This document shows positions 1 through 9,238 of a DNA stretch of 64,000 bases, one piece after another. The translations under genes and the position numbers were made by a program. The stretch covers positions 62,001 through 126,000 of the forward strand of contig JACKOY010000007.1 of assembly GCA_024233935.1 (NCBI GenBank), read 5' to 3'. Origin of the DNA: Spirochaetales bacterium (lineage in GTDB: Bacteria; Spirochaetota; Leptospiria; Leptospirales; Leptonemataceae). The notes beneath the pieces are model-generated. The model did no database searches and had not been told where the DNA came from. It saw nothing but the letters and a program-made list of their open reading frames with translations. Each line of letters opens with the position of its first letter. Positions within the stretch are counted from its first letter, which is position 1.

Positions 1-18
1 TCTGTTCTTTTCGGCCAT
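1..18 (-). CDS. Possible first codons of the next minus-strand gene (partial)
   Basis: On the minus strand an ATG lies three bases after the trmB stop codon and reads Met-Ala-Glu-Lys-Asn-Arg to the window edge. The tight spacing after trmB suggests a co-transcribed gene, but only six codons are visible, so neither the frame nor the product can be confirmed. Confidence 0.25.
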
Positions 19-21
19 GGC

Positions 22-756
22 TTATTTGTGCGCGGCCCGCGTGTCAGCCAATTCTTTTTCCGCAGCCTCGGTCGGATGAAACTGGAAACGAAGATAGTAC
101 GCGGCCCGACCTTTCTCCGCACGGGTGAGTTGCTCAAAGCGCGTCCCAGGAGCGCCTGCCGGTCGCTCCCGTCGGAAGCCCGGCCGCGGCAGGATATTGC
201 GGAAATCCACCGCCTGCCCGAAGACGCGCAGCATCTGTCGGGCGTAGGGGCCGTGGTCGGTCGCCAGCTCCACCAGGGCTTCGGGTCTCAAGAGCCCCGA
301 CACGCGGCCGGGGAAGCCCGGCCCGATCAGCCGATGTTTGCGATGTCGTCGCTTCGGCCAGGGGTCCGGAAAATTGACGATCAATCGGTCGAAACTTTCC
401 GGCGGCAGAATTTGCTCCAAAAACCAGCCAAAATTTACCGGAATCAGGCGCAGACGTTCCAGCACACCGGCCCGGCGGGCGCGCCGGAGCGCACTTCGGA
501 GTCGGTCGGACTTGATTTCAAAAGCCACCCAGCTCAGATCCGGATCGGCCTGCAGACACTCCACGGCGTATTCGCCCCAGCCAGAGCCCAATTCCAGCGC
601 GCGTTTCGGGCTACCGCCTGGAAATAGCGCCTCCGGCGCCAGTGGACAGAGCGCGGTCGGAAGTAGAATGCCCTCCAGTTTGTGCACCGGGCGCGGCCGC
701 GTCGCCAGGTGCCAGAGGCGTTGTTGTAAAGCGAACTTGTCCGTGCCGAATCGCAC
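22..756 (-). CDS. trmB: tRNA (guanine-N7)-methyltransferase TrmB
   Basis: A 244-residue cytoplasmic class I SAM-dependent methyltransferase that makes m7G46 in tRNA variable loops. The SAM-binding segment is LELGSGWGEYAVE at about residues 54-66. The family signature NFPDPWPKRRHRKHRL follows at about 128-143, and the acidic ELATDHG segment near 163 is also typical. Length fits the family (about 210-250). The start is a GTG; no upstream in-frame start looks better. It is probably followed by another gene a few bases beyond its stop. The intergenic stretch 757-965 separates it from the divergent gene at 966 and should hold both promoters, but I see no convincing -35/-10 pair there. Confidence 0.95.
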   Translation of the reverse strand: MRFGTDKFALQQRLWHLATRPRPVHKLEGILLPTALCPLAPEALFPGGSPKRALELGSGWGEYAVECLQADPDLSWVAFEIKSDRLRSALRRARRAGVLERLRLIPVNFGWFLEQILPPESFDRLIVNFPDPWPKRRHRKHRLIGPGFPGRVSGLLRPEALVELATDHGPYARQMLRVFGQAVDFRNILPRPGFRRERPAGAPGTRFEQLTRAEKGRAAYYLRFQFHPTEAAEKELADTRAAHK

Positions 757-965
757 CGAGTGTTTCTCCCCATCAGACTCTTTTCAATACCCAAAAAGCT
801 AATGCTTTCGTGGCGCGCCTTCTTTTCTTGGGTCCGGACGCGGGTCGGCCATCAAGATTGGGTTTCGTCGATCCGTTATTGAAAAGGGGTATGGCGTGCT
901 GCCGTTTGCCGGGAATGCCCGCCCTCCGGCCATGCTGATCCCGGCCGGGTTACCGTCAAAGACAC

Positions 966-1907
966 ATGCAAATAAAACTCTGGGGAGTTCGTGGTTCCAT
1001 CCCGACGCCGATTCATACTTTCGAATACCGGCAGCGGCTCGTGCACGCCCTGGAAGCGGGTCGCGAGCGATGGGCCGCGGATCCGTCGCTTTCGAGCAAA
1101 ACCATTGTAGATGAGTTGCCCGACATCACCGGCCATTTGATCGGCGGTGAGACCACCTGCGTGGAGGTCCTTTCGGGGGACGGCAAAGACCAGCTGATTC
1201 TGGACCTGGGCACCGGCGCCCGTCGTCTGGGCTACGACATGATGGCGCGCGGCATCAAGGGTGATGTGTATATTCTTTTGACTCACACCTATTGGGACCA
1301 TATTCAGGGCTGGCCCTTTTTTGTGCCGGGATTTTTGCCAACGAATCACATTCATTTCTATTCGAGTTTTGAGAACGCCCGGGAGCGCTTTCAACGTCAG
1401 CAGGATCCGGCACACTTTCCGGTTGAATTTGAACAGATGCTTTCGAAGCGCGAATTTCATATGCTGGAACCAGGCCGGCCCACCAGCATCAACGGGTTCA
1501 CTGTTCGCACTGCGCGCCTTGCTCACGACGGCGCCTCTCTGGCTTATCGATTGGAGCGCGATGGCAAAGCCTTTGGATTTGCGACCGACACCGAGTATTC
1601 GCATGAAAACTTTCAGGAACGTGTGAACTCCGACCGCGAAATTTTCGAAGGTCTTGATCTTTTAGTCATGGACGCGCGCGGGGCAAGCGACCCGGCCAGC
1701 GCCGCGGCCGGGCGTCCGCAGACTTCGGTAGCCCTCGCGATTGCCTGCGCGCGCGAGTGGAATGTCGAGCACCTGGTGTTGGTCGACCACGATCCACGGG
1801 GTTCTGACGGCGAACTGCTGGTGCTGCCGGCCCGTTCCGATGCCGATTCTTCCTCGGGTGGTCCGCGCGTCGAAGTGGGCCGGGAAGGGGCCGAGTTCTC
1901 GCTCTAA
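966..1907 (+). CDS. Metallo-beta-lactamase-fold hydrolase with altered metal motif
   Basis: A 313-residue MBL-superfamily protein of the type beginning KLWGVRGSIPTP, with a conserved GGETTCVEV strand and LDLGTGARRLG loop. In related enzymes the metal motif reads HTHWDH; here it is HTYWDH at residues 107-112, so the second His ligand is Tyr (one base change, CAC or CAT to TAT). Other motifs are also eroded: the late GHS-type histidine region reads RPQTS, and the usual HHDP reads DHDP near residue 274. FATDTE and the first and last histidines of the main motif are kept. The family normally hydrolyses phosphodiesters or related esters in the cytoplasm. This copy may bind metal differently or be catalytically weakened; the frame is intact. 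The gene stands alone, convergent with the glycosyltransferase gene downstream. Confidence 0.8.
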   Translation: MQIKLWGVRGSIPTPIHTFEYRQRLVHALEAGRERWAADPSLSSKTIVDELPDITGHLIGGETTCVEVLSGDGKDQLILDLGTGARRLGYDMMARGIKGDVYILLTHTYWDHIQGWPFFVPGFLPTNHIHFYSSFENARERFQRQQDPAHFPVEFEQMLSKREFHMLEPGRPTSINGFTVRTARLAHDGASLAYRLERDGKAFGFATDTEYSHENFQERVNSDREIFEGLDLLVMDARGASDPASAAAGRPQTSVALAIACAREWNVEHLVLVDHDPRGSDGELLVLPARSDADSSSGGPRVEVGREGAEFSL

Positions 1908-1975
1908 CGCCCACTTCGTGCGAAGAACTATCGCTTTTCTGGTGCCCGGCACCAGTGGAGTCACCGCTTCTAAAG

Positions 1976-3121
1976 CTAGCGGCGTTTCCAGGTGAAATTC
2001 ACATTCAGAAAGTAGTTTCCGATCAGCGCGACGACAATGCCGATCATGTTGTTTACGGTCCGGCGTAGATCTTCTTCGAGAACGCCCGTAAGAAATCCGT
2101 TCACGTGCAGGAGTTGAAACACTCCCCACTGAACCAGAACCCCTATCGAACTGATTGCTTCAAACAGGGTGAAGCCCCAGAGCGCCCGCCAACCCCGATG
2201 CCGGTGTTCATAAAAGGTGATGTAGTTATTCAAAAAGTAATTGGAGATGATGCTCAGCTGAATTCCAAAGGGCACCGAAAGATAGAGCGGATCCAGCACG
2301 TTTGTAAGGCCTGTGTAGACCTCTGGCAGGCCGGCTGCGCTCCCGAGCCGTTCGCCCAGCAAGTTCACGAGCACGCCGGTGGAGCCCACTGCACTGTACA
2401 TGGCAAAACGCGCCGAGACGAAGCGGCCAAAACGCATGTCGTAGAGCGCCAGCAGGTAGTTGCGCATGACCGACCCGCTCAATTTGGTTTCCCCGTGTTT
2501 GCGCAGGCGAAATGTGTAGCCGATCTCTTTGATCTTAATGTCCGGATTGCGGCCAATGAATTCCAGGAGGATCTTGAAGCCCACCGGGTTGATGCGGTCG
2601 GCGCTGCTCTTAAAGAGCCGCCGGGATACAACAAAGTAACCGCTCATGGGATCTTTGACCCGCACCGGCAGAAGCAGGCGCGCCATTGAAGCCGCACCCC
2701 AGGACAGAAAGCGGCGGAATCGCGAAAAGTCGCCGTAGCTGCCGCCGGCGCTACCGCGCGAACCAATGGCGAGATCACAGTCGCCGGAGTCCACTGCCGC
2801 CACCAGTTCGGGCAGGATCGCCTCATCGTGCTGCAGGTCCGCGTCCATAACCGCAAACGTGCGGCCGGCCGCAACGCTCATACCGGCTACTACTGCGCTG
2901 GAAAGGCCGCGTCCGGTCAGCCGTCGGACAACGCGAATACGCGGGTTTTCAGCGGCGATCGCGTCGGCGATTTCCCAGGTATGGTCCGGGCTGTTGTCAT
3001 CGACGACGATGATTTCGTGCGCTATGGATTTCAGAACCTGACCCAGACGTTCCAGAAGGACCGGAATGTTTTCGGCTTCGTTGTAGGTCGGAAGAATGAC
3101 GGAGACTGCGGGGCGTGCCAT
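1976..3121 (-). CDS. Family 2 glycosyltransferase fused to a GtrA-like membrane domain
   Basis: A 381-residue protein. Residues 1 to about 220 form a GT2 domain of the dolichyl-phosphate mannosyltransferase type: VSVILPTYNEAENIPVLL at the start, VVDDNSPDHTWE near 40 and DADLQHDEAILPEL near 94-107 (the DxD metal and nucleotide-sugar site). The remainder has about four hydrophobic segments like GtrA, starting near YSAVGSTGVLVNLLG and ending in NYFLNVNFTWKRR. Such fusions transfer a sugar to a polyprenyl phosphate at the cytoplasmic membrane, usually for surface glycan or lipid modification. The donor sugar cannot be told from sequence. The gene is convergent with the MBL gene and 44 bases downstream of the lipoprotein gene on the same strand. 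Confidence 0.9.
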   Translation of the reverse strand: MARPAVSVILPTYNEAENIPVLLERLGQVLKSIAHEIIVVDDNSPDHTWEIADAIAAENPRIRVVRRLTGRGLSSAVVAGMSVAAGRTFAVMDADLQHDEAILPELVAAVDSGDCDLAIGSRGSAGGSYGDFSRFRRFLSWGAASMARLLLPVRVKDPMSGYFVVSRRLFKSSADRINPVGFKILLEFIGRNPDIKIKEIGYTFRLRKHGETKLSGSVMRNYLLALYDMRFGRFVSARFAMYSAVGSTGVLVNLLGERLGSAAGLPEVYTGLTNVLDPLYLSVPFGIQLSIISNYFLNNYITFYEHRHRGWRALWGFTLFEAISSIGVLVQWGVFQLLHVNGFLTGVLEEDLRRTVNNMIGIVVALIGNYFLNVNFTWKRR

Positions 3122-3165
3122 TGCGGGGCGCTCTGGCTCTCGTTTTGGGTCGGTCGCTGCCCCGC

Positions 3166-3831
3166 TTAGTTTTCCAGGCAGGTCACGTTTCCGGTAAAGA
3201 CAGAACCAGAAGTGCTGACCATCTCAAATTCCAGGCTGGCGAAGGCAACACCGTTTTGGGAGGAGTTCAGGCGCAGGCCGTTGGACCAATCTACAATGCC
3301 GGAACTGGCCTGAAAGGAGACCGAAGGGACGCGACTTGCAAAGATGAAGGCGTTTGCGCCGCCACAGGTCACGTTATCGACCGTCTCGCAGGTGGGATTA
3401 ACGCCGATCGTGCCGTTGCAGTTTACGAAGTCAGTTGTGGGGCAGGTCGAGGTGCTGGTCGTCGTTGGCTGCAGGCGAAAGGTTTCTTCGGATTGTTCGT
3501 ACTCGAATTTGATCAGTAGAGTTTCGCCGTTCTCGAACTGGATGTAGGTATCGACCGCGTAGACCGAGTCCGAGCTGTCGGAACTGGACGTGGTGCTCGT
3601 GGTTGTGCTTGTGTCTTCACTGGCCGTGCCACTGGTGGCGGTCCCGCAGTCAGTCGTGAGGTCCGAATCAATCGTGCCGAAAAACTGGTAGGCGCCGCCC
3701 AGAGCGACGACATCGGGGCCAACAATTAAAGCTTCCCCGTTTTCATCGGTGCTTGTGCAACTCAGAAGGCCGGCGGCAAGCATGACCAGAACCGTTGCCC
3801 CGGCAGATAACTTTTCTTGCAAATGGCTCAT
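3166..3831 (-). CDS. Putative lipoprotein of unknown function, Ser/Thr-rich linker
   Basis: A 221-residue protein with a lipoprotein signal: basic start, hydrophobic core VLVMLAAGLLSC and a lipobox cysteine at about residue 25. A low-complexity Ser/Thr/Asp segment lies near residues 65-90, including DTSTTTSTTSSSDSSDS. The rest looks beta-rich with several cysteines (TSTCPTTDFVNCNGT, TCETVDNVTCGG), which could form disulphides outside the cytoplasm. I do not recognise a domain. It probably sits in the outer membrane or periplasm, as is usual for spirochaete lipoproteins. The neighbouring membrane glycosyltransferase is on the same strand, but no functional link can be shown. About 200 bases without a gene precede its start. 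Confidence 0.7.
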   Translation of the reverse strand: MSHLQEKLSAGATVLVMLAAGLLSCTSTDENGEALIVGPDVVALGGAYQFFGTIDSDLTTDCGTATSGTASEDTSTTTSTTSSSDSSDSVYAVDTYIQFENGETLLIKFEYEQSEETFRLQPTTTSTSTCPTTDFVNCNGTIGVNPTCETVDNVTCGGANAFIFASRVPSVSFQASSGIVDWSNGLRLNSSQNGVAFASLEFEMVSTSGSVFTGNVTCLEN

Positions 3832-4034
3832 CGCAAATCCTCGAAGAATTCCTCAGGGCTTAATTTCAACCGACCGGGCCGCGCCGTCAAGTTGTGCGGG
3901 GCCACCTCTCGAACATCGGAACCGCGCCAGCTCGAATGCATGTGCCTGCAGGAAAAAAGCAAAGAGATTATGTCGTGTAATTCTACGGCGCCGAGCCGGC
4001 TCGCCGGGAAGATCCGACGTTCGACCGCGTTCCT

Positions 4035-4694
4035 CTAATGCGGCGTGCGTATGAGGTCGAGAAATTCGATGCGTGTGCTTTCCTGGTTTCGAAACGAACC
4101 GTACATGCTGCTGGTAAACACCTCGGAGTTTTGTTTTTCAACCCCGCGCATCATCATGCACATGTGCTTGCACTTGATAACAACGCCGACGCCCTGAGGT
4201 TCGAGCACTTCGTTCAGGGCCTGGCAGATCTGGACCGTGAGTCTTTCCTGCACCTGCAGGCGACGTGAAAACATGTCGGCAATGCGGGCCAGTTTCGAAA
4301 GCCCCAGTATCTTCTTGTCGGGAATGTAACCGATGTGGGCCCGGCCATAAAACGGCAACATATGGTGCTCGCACAGGCTATACACTTCGATGTCTCGCGC
4401 GATGATCATGCCATCGTTTGCATCTGAAAAGATGGCTTCGTTAACCACGTCATCGAGTTTCATACGATAACCGCTGGTCAGAAAATCATAGGCCCTGGCC
4501 ACCCGTTGCGGAGTACGCAGCAATCCTTCCCGGCCCGGATCTTCCCCGATCAAGCCGAGTATACCGCGCACGTTTTCTTCGATTGCCTGGTGGTTCAGTT
4601 CGGGGTGCACCCCGTTTAATCGATCCTGATCGCTCAAAAAAATCCGCCTGTTTCCGAAGGCCTTCTGTGCCTCTGCCTGCCGTAGTAAAGGCAT
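4035..4694 (-). CDS. folE: GTP cyclohydrolase I
   Basis: A 219-residue cytoplasmic enzyme converting GTP to 7,8-dihydroneopterin triphosphate, the first step toward folate, and in some bacteria also toward queuosine. The core starts near residue 35. Zinc ligands are visible: Cys108 and His111 in SLCEHHMLPF, and Cys179 in KCKHMCMMMRG. The active-site segments GLSKLARI and QERLTVQI are present, as is the terminal RIEFLDLI. Length and motif order match type I FolE, not the FolE2 type. The N-terminal 30 residues are variable and the start may be a few codons inside. It lies 27 bases downstream of the secreted-protein gene on the same strand, so the two may be co-transcribed. Confidence 0.97.
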   Translation of the reverse strand: MPLLRQAEAQKAFGNRRIFLSDQDRLNGVHPELNHQAIEENVRGILGLIGEDPGREGLLRTPQRVARAYDFLTSGYRMKLDDVVNEAIFSDANDGMIIARDIEVYSLCEHHMLPFYGRAHIGYIPDKKILGLSKLARIADMFSRRLQVQERLTVQICQALNEVLEPQGVGVVIKCKHMCMMMRGVEKQNSEVFTSSMYGSFRNQESTRIEFLDLIRTPH

Positions 4695-4721
4695 GCGACC
4701 GGCGGACGTAAAGTAAAAACG

Positions 4722-5954
4722 TCAGCTGTCCGGCGGCTCATCAGAATCGCGGGCCGCGTTGGCCTCTTCGCGCAATCGAACCAGATCGAGCTCCAGGCGT
4801 GAAAACGGCGCCCGTCGCAGGTACAGTCGATTCAGCAGATCCACGTAAACAAGACCGCCGTTGTAGAGTTCGAACTGTCGGGCCAATAGTGGCAGCGAAG
4901 AACGACGGTTGGTCTGTGCGTCCCAATAGAACATGCGATTGTCGCCCAGGACAATAAACTGACGCCGGTCACGCAGGTAGATCAAATGAGTTGCGGTTCG
5001 TGCGTTGATCCCCGATCCCATGGCGAAGCTGTTGGTCCAGCGCAGGCTGTGCAGCTTCCGGCGACCCGCTCCCCCGACGAAGACGAAGGCGTCGGCAAAG
5101 TCGACCTCCGGGTCCGGCCGACCGGCCTGCTCGGGGTTGGCTTCTTCAGTAACCGTGTCACCGTCAAAAACCAGCACAAGTTCCGGGCTGGCGCAGGGCT
5201 GGGACATGGCCTGCAGGTCTGTACCCATCCCCGCGTAGTAGTAGCCCTGGTAGTAGCCTGCCGTTCCGAAAAATATGATCAACCCACGATCGCCCACCTG
5301 GTGTAAAACGAAGCGATTGGCAGTCAGCCGGTATTTCGGACGAAAGCGACCCGAGGGTAGATCGCGCACGCGATCGCTTTCAGCGAGGCCGGTTTCATTG
5401 AGCGCGAGATGCCGCACGCCACCGTCCCGGGCGAAATAGATGTAGCGTCCATCGTCCGTGATTGCGGGCACCTCGTTGCAACGCACCTCCAGGCGCTCGT
5501 TTTCGGTCGGCAGATCAATGATTTCGCTCTGATTCAGGTCCACGAAGAGCGCCTGACAGTTGCCGTTTTCTCTTCGTATTACCGTGGCAAAGCGGCCGCT
5601 GTAAGACAGATTAAAGTCGACCGGTTCTTCGCCGATGTTCACGTAGCCTTCGGAGTCACTACCCCTGAAATAGAAACGCCCTTCCGAGATCCAGGCCACG
5701 CGGCTTCCGTCAATGCTGCGTCCCAGCAGGCGCATCACGCTGTCCTCGTCGATGGGGATCGAGGACTCGTTGTTGGTTTCAGCCAGAAGTTCGTCGATTT
5801 CTTCGAGGGCCTCCTGCTCGCGACCGCTCGCAATCCAGAGCGAAAGCCGCTCGATGGTCTCTTCGGGGCTCTCCAGGCAACGCACCGGGAACAGGCCAGC
5901 CGTCAGGACCAAAATCACCAAGAGCATATGTCGGAGCAGCGTTGCCTGGCGCAT
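4722..5954 (-). CDS. Secreted or lipid-anchored protein, possibly a beta-propeller
   Basis: About 410 residues when started at the ATG giving MRQATLLRHMLLVILVLT, which places a signal peptide at the N-terminus; an upstream in-frame start at 6005 would add 17 charged residues and is less likely. The signal ends at GLFPVRC, so the Cys might be lipidated, though this is a poor lipobox. The body has recurring short beta-strand patterns such as DDGRYIYFARDGGVRHLAL and HLIYLRDRRQFIVLGDN, suggestive of propeller blades. No enzyme motif is seen and I do not recognise the family. The gene is divergent from aspS; the 133 bases between the two starts should carry both promoters. Confidence 0.65.
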   Translation of the reverse strand: MRQATLLRHMLLVILVLTAGLFPVRCLESPEETIERLSLWIASGREQEALEEIDELLAETNNESSIPIDEDSVMRLLGRSIDGSRVAWISEGRFYFRGSDSEGYVNIGEEPVDFNLSYSGRFATVIRRENGNCQALFVDLNQSEIIDLPTENERLEVRCNEVPAITDDGRYIYFARDGGVRHLALNETGLAESDRVRDLPSGRFRPKYRLTANRFVLHQVGDRGLIIFFGTAGYYQGYYYAGMGTDLQAMSQPCASPELVLVFDGDTVTEEANPEQAGRPDPEVDFADAFVFVGGAGRRKLHSLRWTNSFAMGSGINARTATHLIYLRDRRQFIVLGDNRMFYWDAQTNRRSSLPLLARQFELYNGGLVYVDLLNRLYLRRAPFSRLELDLVRLREEANAARDSDEPPDS

Positions 5955-6087
5955 GGTACTTCTTTTTCTGTCGGGGCGGCGTGTGTAGTCCTTTTTGCCC
6001 CGCACAGACTTTGGTCGCAGAATTTACTCGCCCCTGGGCGCGGGCTCAAATTTCTTGCACAGGCGGTGTTTAACAACGCATCTAATC

Positions 6088-8100
6088 ATGGCAAAAAAGA
6101 CGGCAAAAAAACCGGCAAAGAAATCGCCCTCCAAATCGGCTTCGAAAAAGAAGCAGTCGGGTAGCCGTGCTTCGAAAACCAGCCCGAAAAAAAAGGCGCC
6201 GGCCGGCCGTGGATCGGCGCATTCCCAGGGCGCCCGCTCCCCGGCGCCGGCTACGCCTTCGCTCTCTGCGGGAGCGGGTCACGAGTGGTTGGGGCTTGCG
6301 TTTCGCGCCAGACGGGCCTGCGGCACACTCACAAAGGCCGACGAGGGCCAGGAGATCGTGGTTGCGGGTTGGGCTCTGAGGTATCGTGATCAGGGCGGCT
6401 GCGTGTTTGTGGACCTGCGGGATAGGACCGGTCTGTTCCAGCTGATGTTCGATCGTTCGGTGATCGGGGAGAGCTTTAACGAGGCTGAGAAGATCCGGCA
6501 CGAGTACGTGGTGATCGCCCAGGGTACAGTGCGGCGCCGGACCCCCGAGAATATCAATGCTCGCATGGCCACCGGCGAGATCGAAATGTTGGTCAGGCAT
6601 TTTGAAGTGCTCGCACGTTCCGAAACGCCGCCCTTTGGGGTCGATGAATTCAGCGAAACCACCGAAGAGATGCGGCTGCGCCATCGTTACCTGGACCTGA
6701 GAAGGGGCGAAATGACCGAGGCCCTGCAGGCTCGCTCCCGGCTCAATCATGCGTTGCGCGGCGCGCTCATCGACGAAGGTTTTGTCGAAGTTGAGACACC
6801 GATTCTGAATAAATCCACTCCCGAGGGCGCCCGCGACTTTCTCGTGCCGGCACGTTTATCGCCCGGAAAGTTCTACGCGCTTCCGCAAAGCCCGCAGCTC
6901 TTCAAGCAGATCCTGATGGTCGGTGGTGTGGAGCGTTATTATCAGATTGTAAAATGTTTTCGAGACGAAGACCTGCGCGCGGATCGACAGCCTGAATTCA
7001 CGCAGCTCGATCTTGAAATGAGTTTTGTGGATGAGGACATGGTCATCGAAACCATGGAGCGAATCTGGACGCGCGTGTTGTCCGAATGTTTTGCCGTCGA
7101 GTTGCCGCGTCCTTTTCCGCAGATTTCGTATCGTGATGCCATGGAGCGTTATGGTCTGGACGCACCGGATGTGCGCTACGGCCTGGAACTTGTGGATGTG
7201 GCCGATGTCGCATCGGCAAGTGAATTCAAGGTCTTCCAGACAATTGTAAGCGAAGGCGGCCGCGTAAAAGCCCTGGCGGCTCCCGGCGGCGCGCGCCTTT
7301 CGCGCAAAGACATCGACGATCTGACCGCCTGGGTCTCCGAGCACTTTGGAGCAAAGGGACTGGCCTGGATGAAACATGAGGCCGACGGTCTTAAGTCCGT
7401 GATCAGCAAGTTCTTCACAGCCGAGCAATTGGGACAACTGGCCGATCGTCTGGGCACCCGCGAAGGCGACATCGTTTTTTTCGGGGCCGGACCCGAGGCG
7501 ACCGTGCATGCAAGTTTGGGAAATCTTCGAAAACGGTTGGCATTGCAGCTGGGCCTCATACCGGCCAACAAACTGGCGCCGATCTGGGTGCGCGATTTCC
7601 CCATGTTCGAACGGGATCCCGAAAGTGGCCTGCTGGCAAGCATGCATCATCCGTTTACCGCGCCCCGCGAGTCGGACCTGGCAGATGTAATCGATGCAAA
7701 GCGTTTCGCGAAAACCACGCGCCCGGTCCTCGCGCGGGCCTACGATCTGGTCCTGAATGGGTCCGAGATCGGCGGCGGCTCGATACGTATTCACCAACCC
7801 GAAGTTCAACAGGCGGTCTTTGGACTGCTGGGCATCTCCCCTGAAGCTGCCGAGCAGAAGTTCGGGTTTTTTCTGGAGGCTCTGCGCTTCGGGGCGCCGC
7901 CGCACGGCGGCATTGCCTTTGGCCTGGACCGGATTCTGATGCTGCTTTTGGGCCGGGAATCGATCCGGGACGTGATTGCCTTTCCGAAAACCCAGCGCGG
8001 CCACTGTCTCATGTCGGATTCGCCTTCTGTGGTCGAGGCCACACAGCTTCGGGATTTGCGCATTCGTTCCCTGGCGACGGATCCGGTCGCCGGTCAATAA
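6088..8100 (+). CDS. aspS: Aspartyl-tRNA synthetase with a lysine-rich N-terminal extension
   Basis: A 670-residue class IIb synthetase charging tRNA with aspartate. The anticodon-binding OB fold runs from about residue 75 (EGQEIVVAGWALRYRDQGG). The catalytic domain contains motif 2 FRDEDLRADRQPEFTQLDLE and motif 3 GIAFGLDRILMLLLGRE, with a bacterial-type GAD insertion between them. The first 66 residues form a Lys/Ser/Ala/Pro-rich tail (MAKKTAKKPAKKSPSKSASK) absent from ordinary bacterial AspRS, which begins near the OB fold. I chose the ATG at 6088 because the codons upstream in frame are not basic and do not resemble the family. Whether the enzyme is discriminating or also charges tRNA-Asn cannot be decided here; no gatCAB is in the window. 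Confidence 0.96.
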   Translation: MAKKTAKKPAKKSPSKSASKKKQSGSRASKTSPKKKAPAGRGSAHSQGARSPAPATPSLSAGAGHEWLGLAFRARRACGTLTKADEGQEIVVAGWALRYRDQGGCVFVDLRDRTGLFQLMFDRSVIGESFNEAEKIRHEYVVIAQGTVRRRTPENINARMATGEIEMLVRHFEVLARSETPPFGVDEFSETTEEMRLRHRYLDLRRGEMTEALQARSRLNHALRGALIDEGFVEVETPILNKSTPEGARDFLVPARLSPGKFYALPQSPQLFKQILMVGGVERYYQIVKCFRDEDLRADRQPEFTQLDLEMSFVDEDMVIETMERIWTRVLSECFAVELPRPFPQISYRDAMERYGLDAPDVRYGLELVDVADVASASEFKVFQTIVSEGGRVKALAAPGGARLSRKDIDDLTAWVSEHFGAKGLAWMKHEADGLKSVISKFFTAEQLGQLADRLGTREGDIVFFGAGPEATVHASLGNLRKRLALQLGLIPANKLAPIWVRDFPMFERDPESGLLASMHHPFTAPRESDLADVIDAKRFAKTTRPVLARAYDLVLNGSEIGGGSIRIHQPEVQQAVFGLLGISPEAAEQKFGFFLEALRFGAPPHGGIAFGLDRILMLLLGRESIRDVIAFPKTQRGHCLMSDSPSVVEATQLRDLRIRSLATDPVAGQ

Positions 8101-8161
8101 CAGATCCTTTTTTGGTTGCCTGGAACTTGCCCGGAGCTGAGAATGCGGAGCGCGACCGGGA

Positions 8162-9238
8162 GTGCGCGCGTTTTTTTCGTCCATTGTGATAGAGAGTAAC
8201 GGCAGCGATCTTCGTTATCGGTTTTCGAACAGAGAACTCTTTCGGACGATTTGCGGAGTGGCCGATGCAGGCATCGCCCACCTGGAAGAGCTGTTGAGCG
8301 TCAAACTGATTCCCAGGGGGCATTCCTTTCTCATTCACTCCGATCAGAGCGATCGCGTGGACTTTGCCCGTTTGTATTTTGACGCGCTCTCAAGGCAGTA
8401 CAGTCGCAACGGCGACCGTTTGCCGGAACACTTCGATACGCATTACCTGTACAGATTATTGAAACAAGAACAGACAGACGCGGCGGCGCTGGCAGCGAAC
8501 GCGGAGGAAGGTGATCCCACCGCCTACGTGCGTCAGAAGATCTTTACGAACTATCGCGGTCGCCCGATCCACGCTCGCACCAGGCGCCAGGCCGAGTTCT
8601 TTCGCTCCATGATGGACAATGCGATCACCGTCTGCATCGGCCCGGCCGGTACGGGTAAGACATTTCTGAGCGTGGCCTCGGCCTGCCGTATGATGTTTGA
8701 GGGCGACATGGAGCGGGTCATACTGACGCGCCCCGCAGTCGAAGCCGGCGAGTCGCTTGGCTATCTGCCCGGAGATCTTACGCAGAAAGTGGATCCGTAC
8801 CTGCGGCCACTGTACGATGCGCTTTACGAGTGCATCGGCTTTGAGAAGGTCGGCGATTTTCTGAGCACGCGCAAGATCGAAGTCGCGCCGCTGGCCTTCA
8901 TGCGTGGCCGCACCCTGAACGACTCGATCGCAATTCTCGACGAAGCCCAGAACTGCACGATTGCGCAATTGAAGATGTTTCTGACGCGCCTGGGAAGGAA
9001 TAGCCGTATGTGTTTGAGCGGCGACATCACCCAGATTGATCTCACGCCCGGTCGGTCCGGGCTTTTGAAAGTGGCCCGCATGCTTGAGGGCATGGAGGGC
9101 GTCGGTATCATTCGTTTCGGGCGCGAAGACATTATCCGCAATCCCATGGTCGAAAAGATCGTGCGTGTGTTCGAAGAAAACGTTCCGGATGAAGACCGGG
9201 CGCCCGGGGATCCGGCCCAGGGAGAGGTGTCCTCGTGA
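8162..9238 (+). CDS. phoH: PhoH-family ATPase
   Basis: A 358-residue cytoplasmic P-loop ATPase. The N-terminal part (to about 120) resembles the KH-like region of PhoH proteins. The Walker A motif GPAGTGKT is at residues 160-167, followed by TRPAVEAGESLGYLPGDL, the Walker B IAILDEAQNCT and the sensor LSGDITQIDL. The family is linked to RNA metabolism and ribosome biogenesis together with YbeY. The GTG start has little Shine-Dalgarno support; a second GTG at 8186 is possible. The stop overlaps the GTG start of pgpH by four bases (GTGA), so translation of the two is coupled. In many bacteria phoH, pgpH and ybeY are adjacent; here ybeY is about 4.4 kb further on. Confidence 0.92.
   Translation: MRAFFSSIVIESNGSDLRYRFSNRELFRTICGVADAGIAHLEELLSVKLIPRGHSFLIHSDQSDRVDFARLYFDALSRQYSRNGDRLPEHFDTHYLYRLLKQEQTDAAALAANAEEGDPTAYVRQKIFTNYRGRPIHARTRRQAEFFRSMMDNAITVCIGPAGTGKTFLSVASACRMMFEGDMERVILTRPAVEAGESLGYLPGDLTQKVDPYLRPLYDALYECIGFEKVGDFLSTRKIEVAPLAFMRGRTLNDSIAILDEAQNCTIAQLKMFLTRLGRNSRMCLSGDITQIDLTPGRSGLLKVARMLEGMEGVGIIRFGREDIIRNPMVEKIVRVFEENVPDEDRAPGDPAQGEVSS

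Noticed and set aside
6856..8184. Long open frame on the minus strand inside aspS
   Set aside because: It lies fully opposite aspS, has no family resemblance, and its composition (His/Gln/Arg-rich) is typical of antisense shadow.
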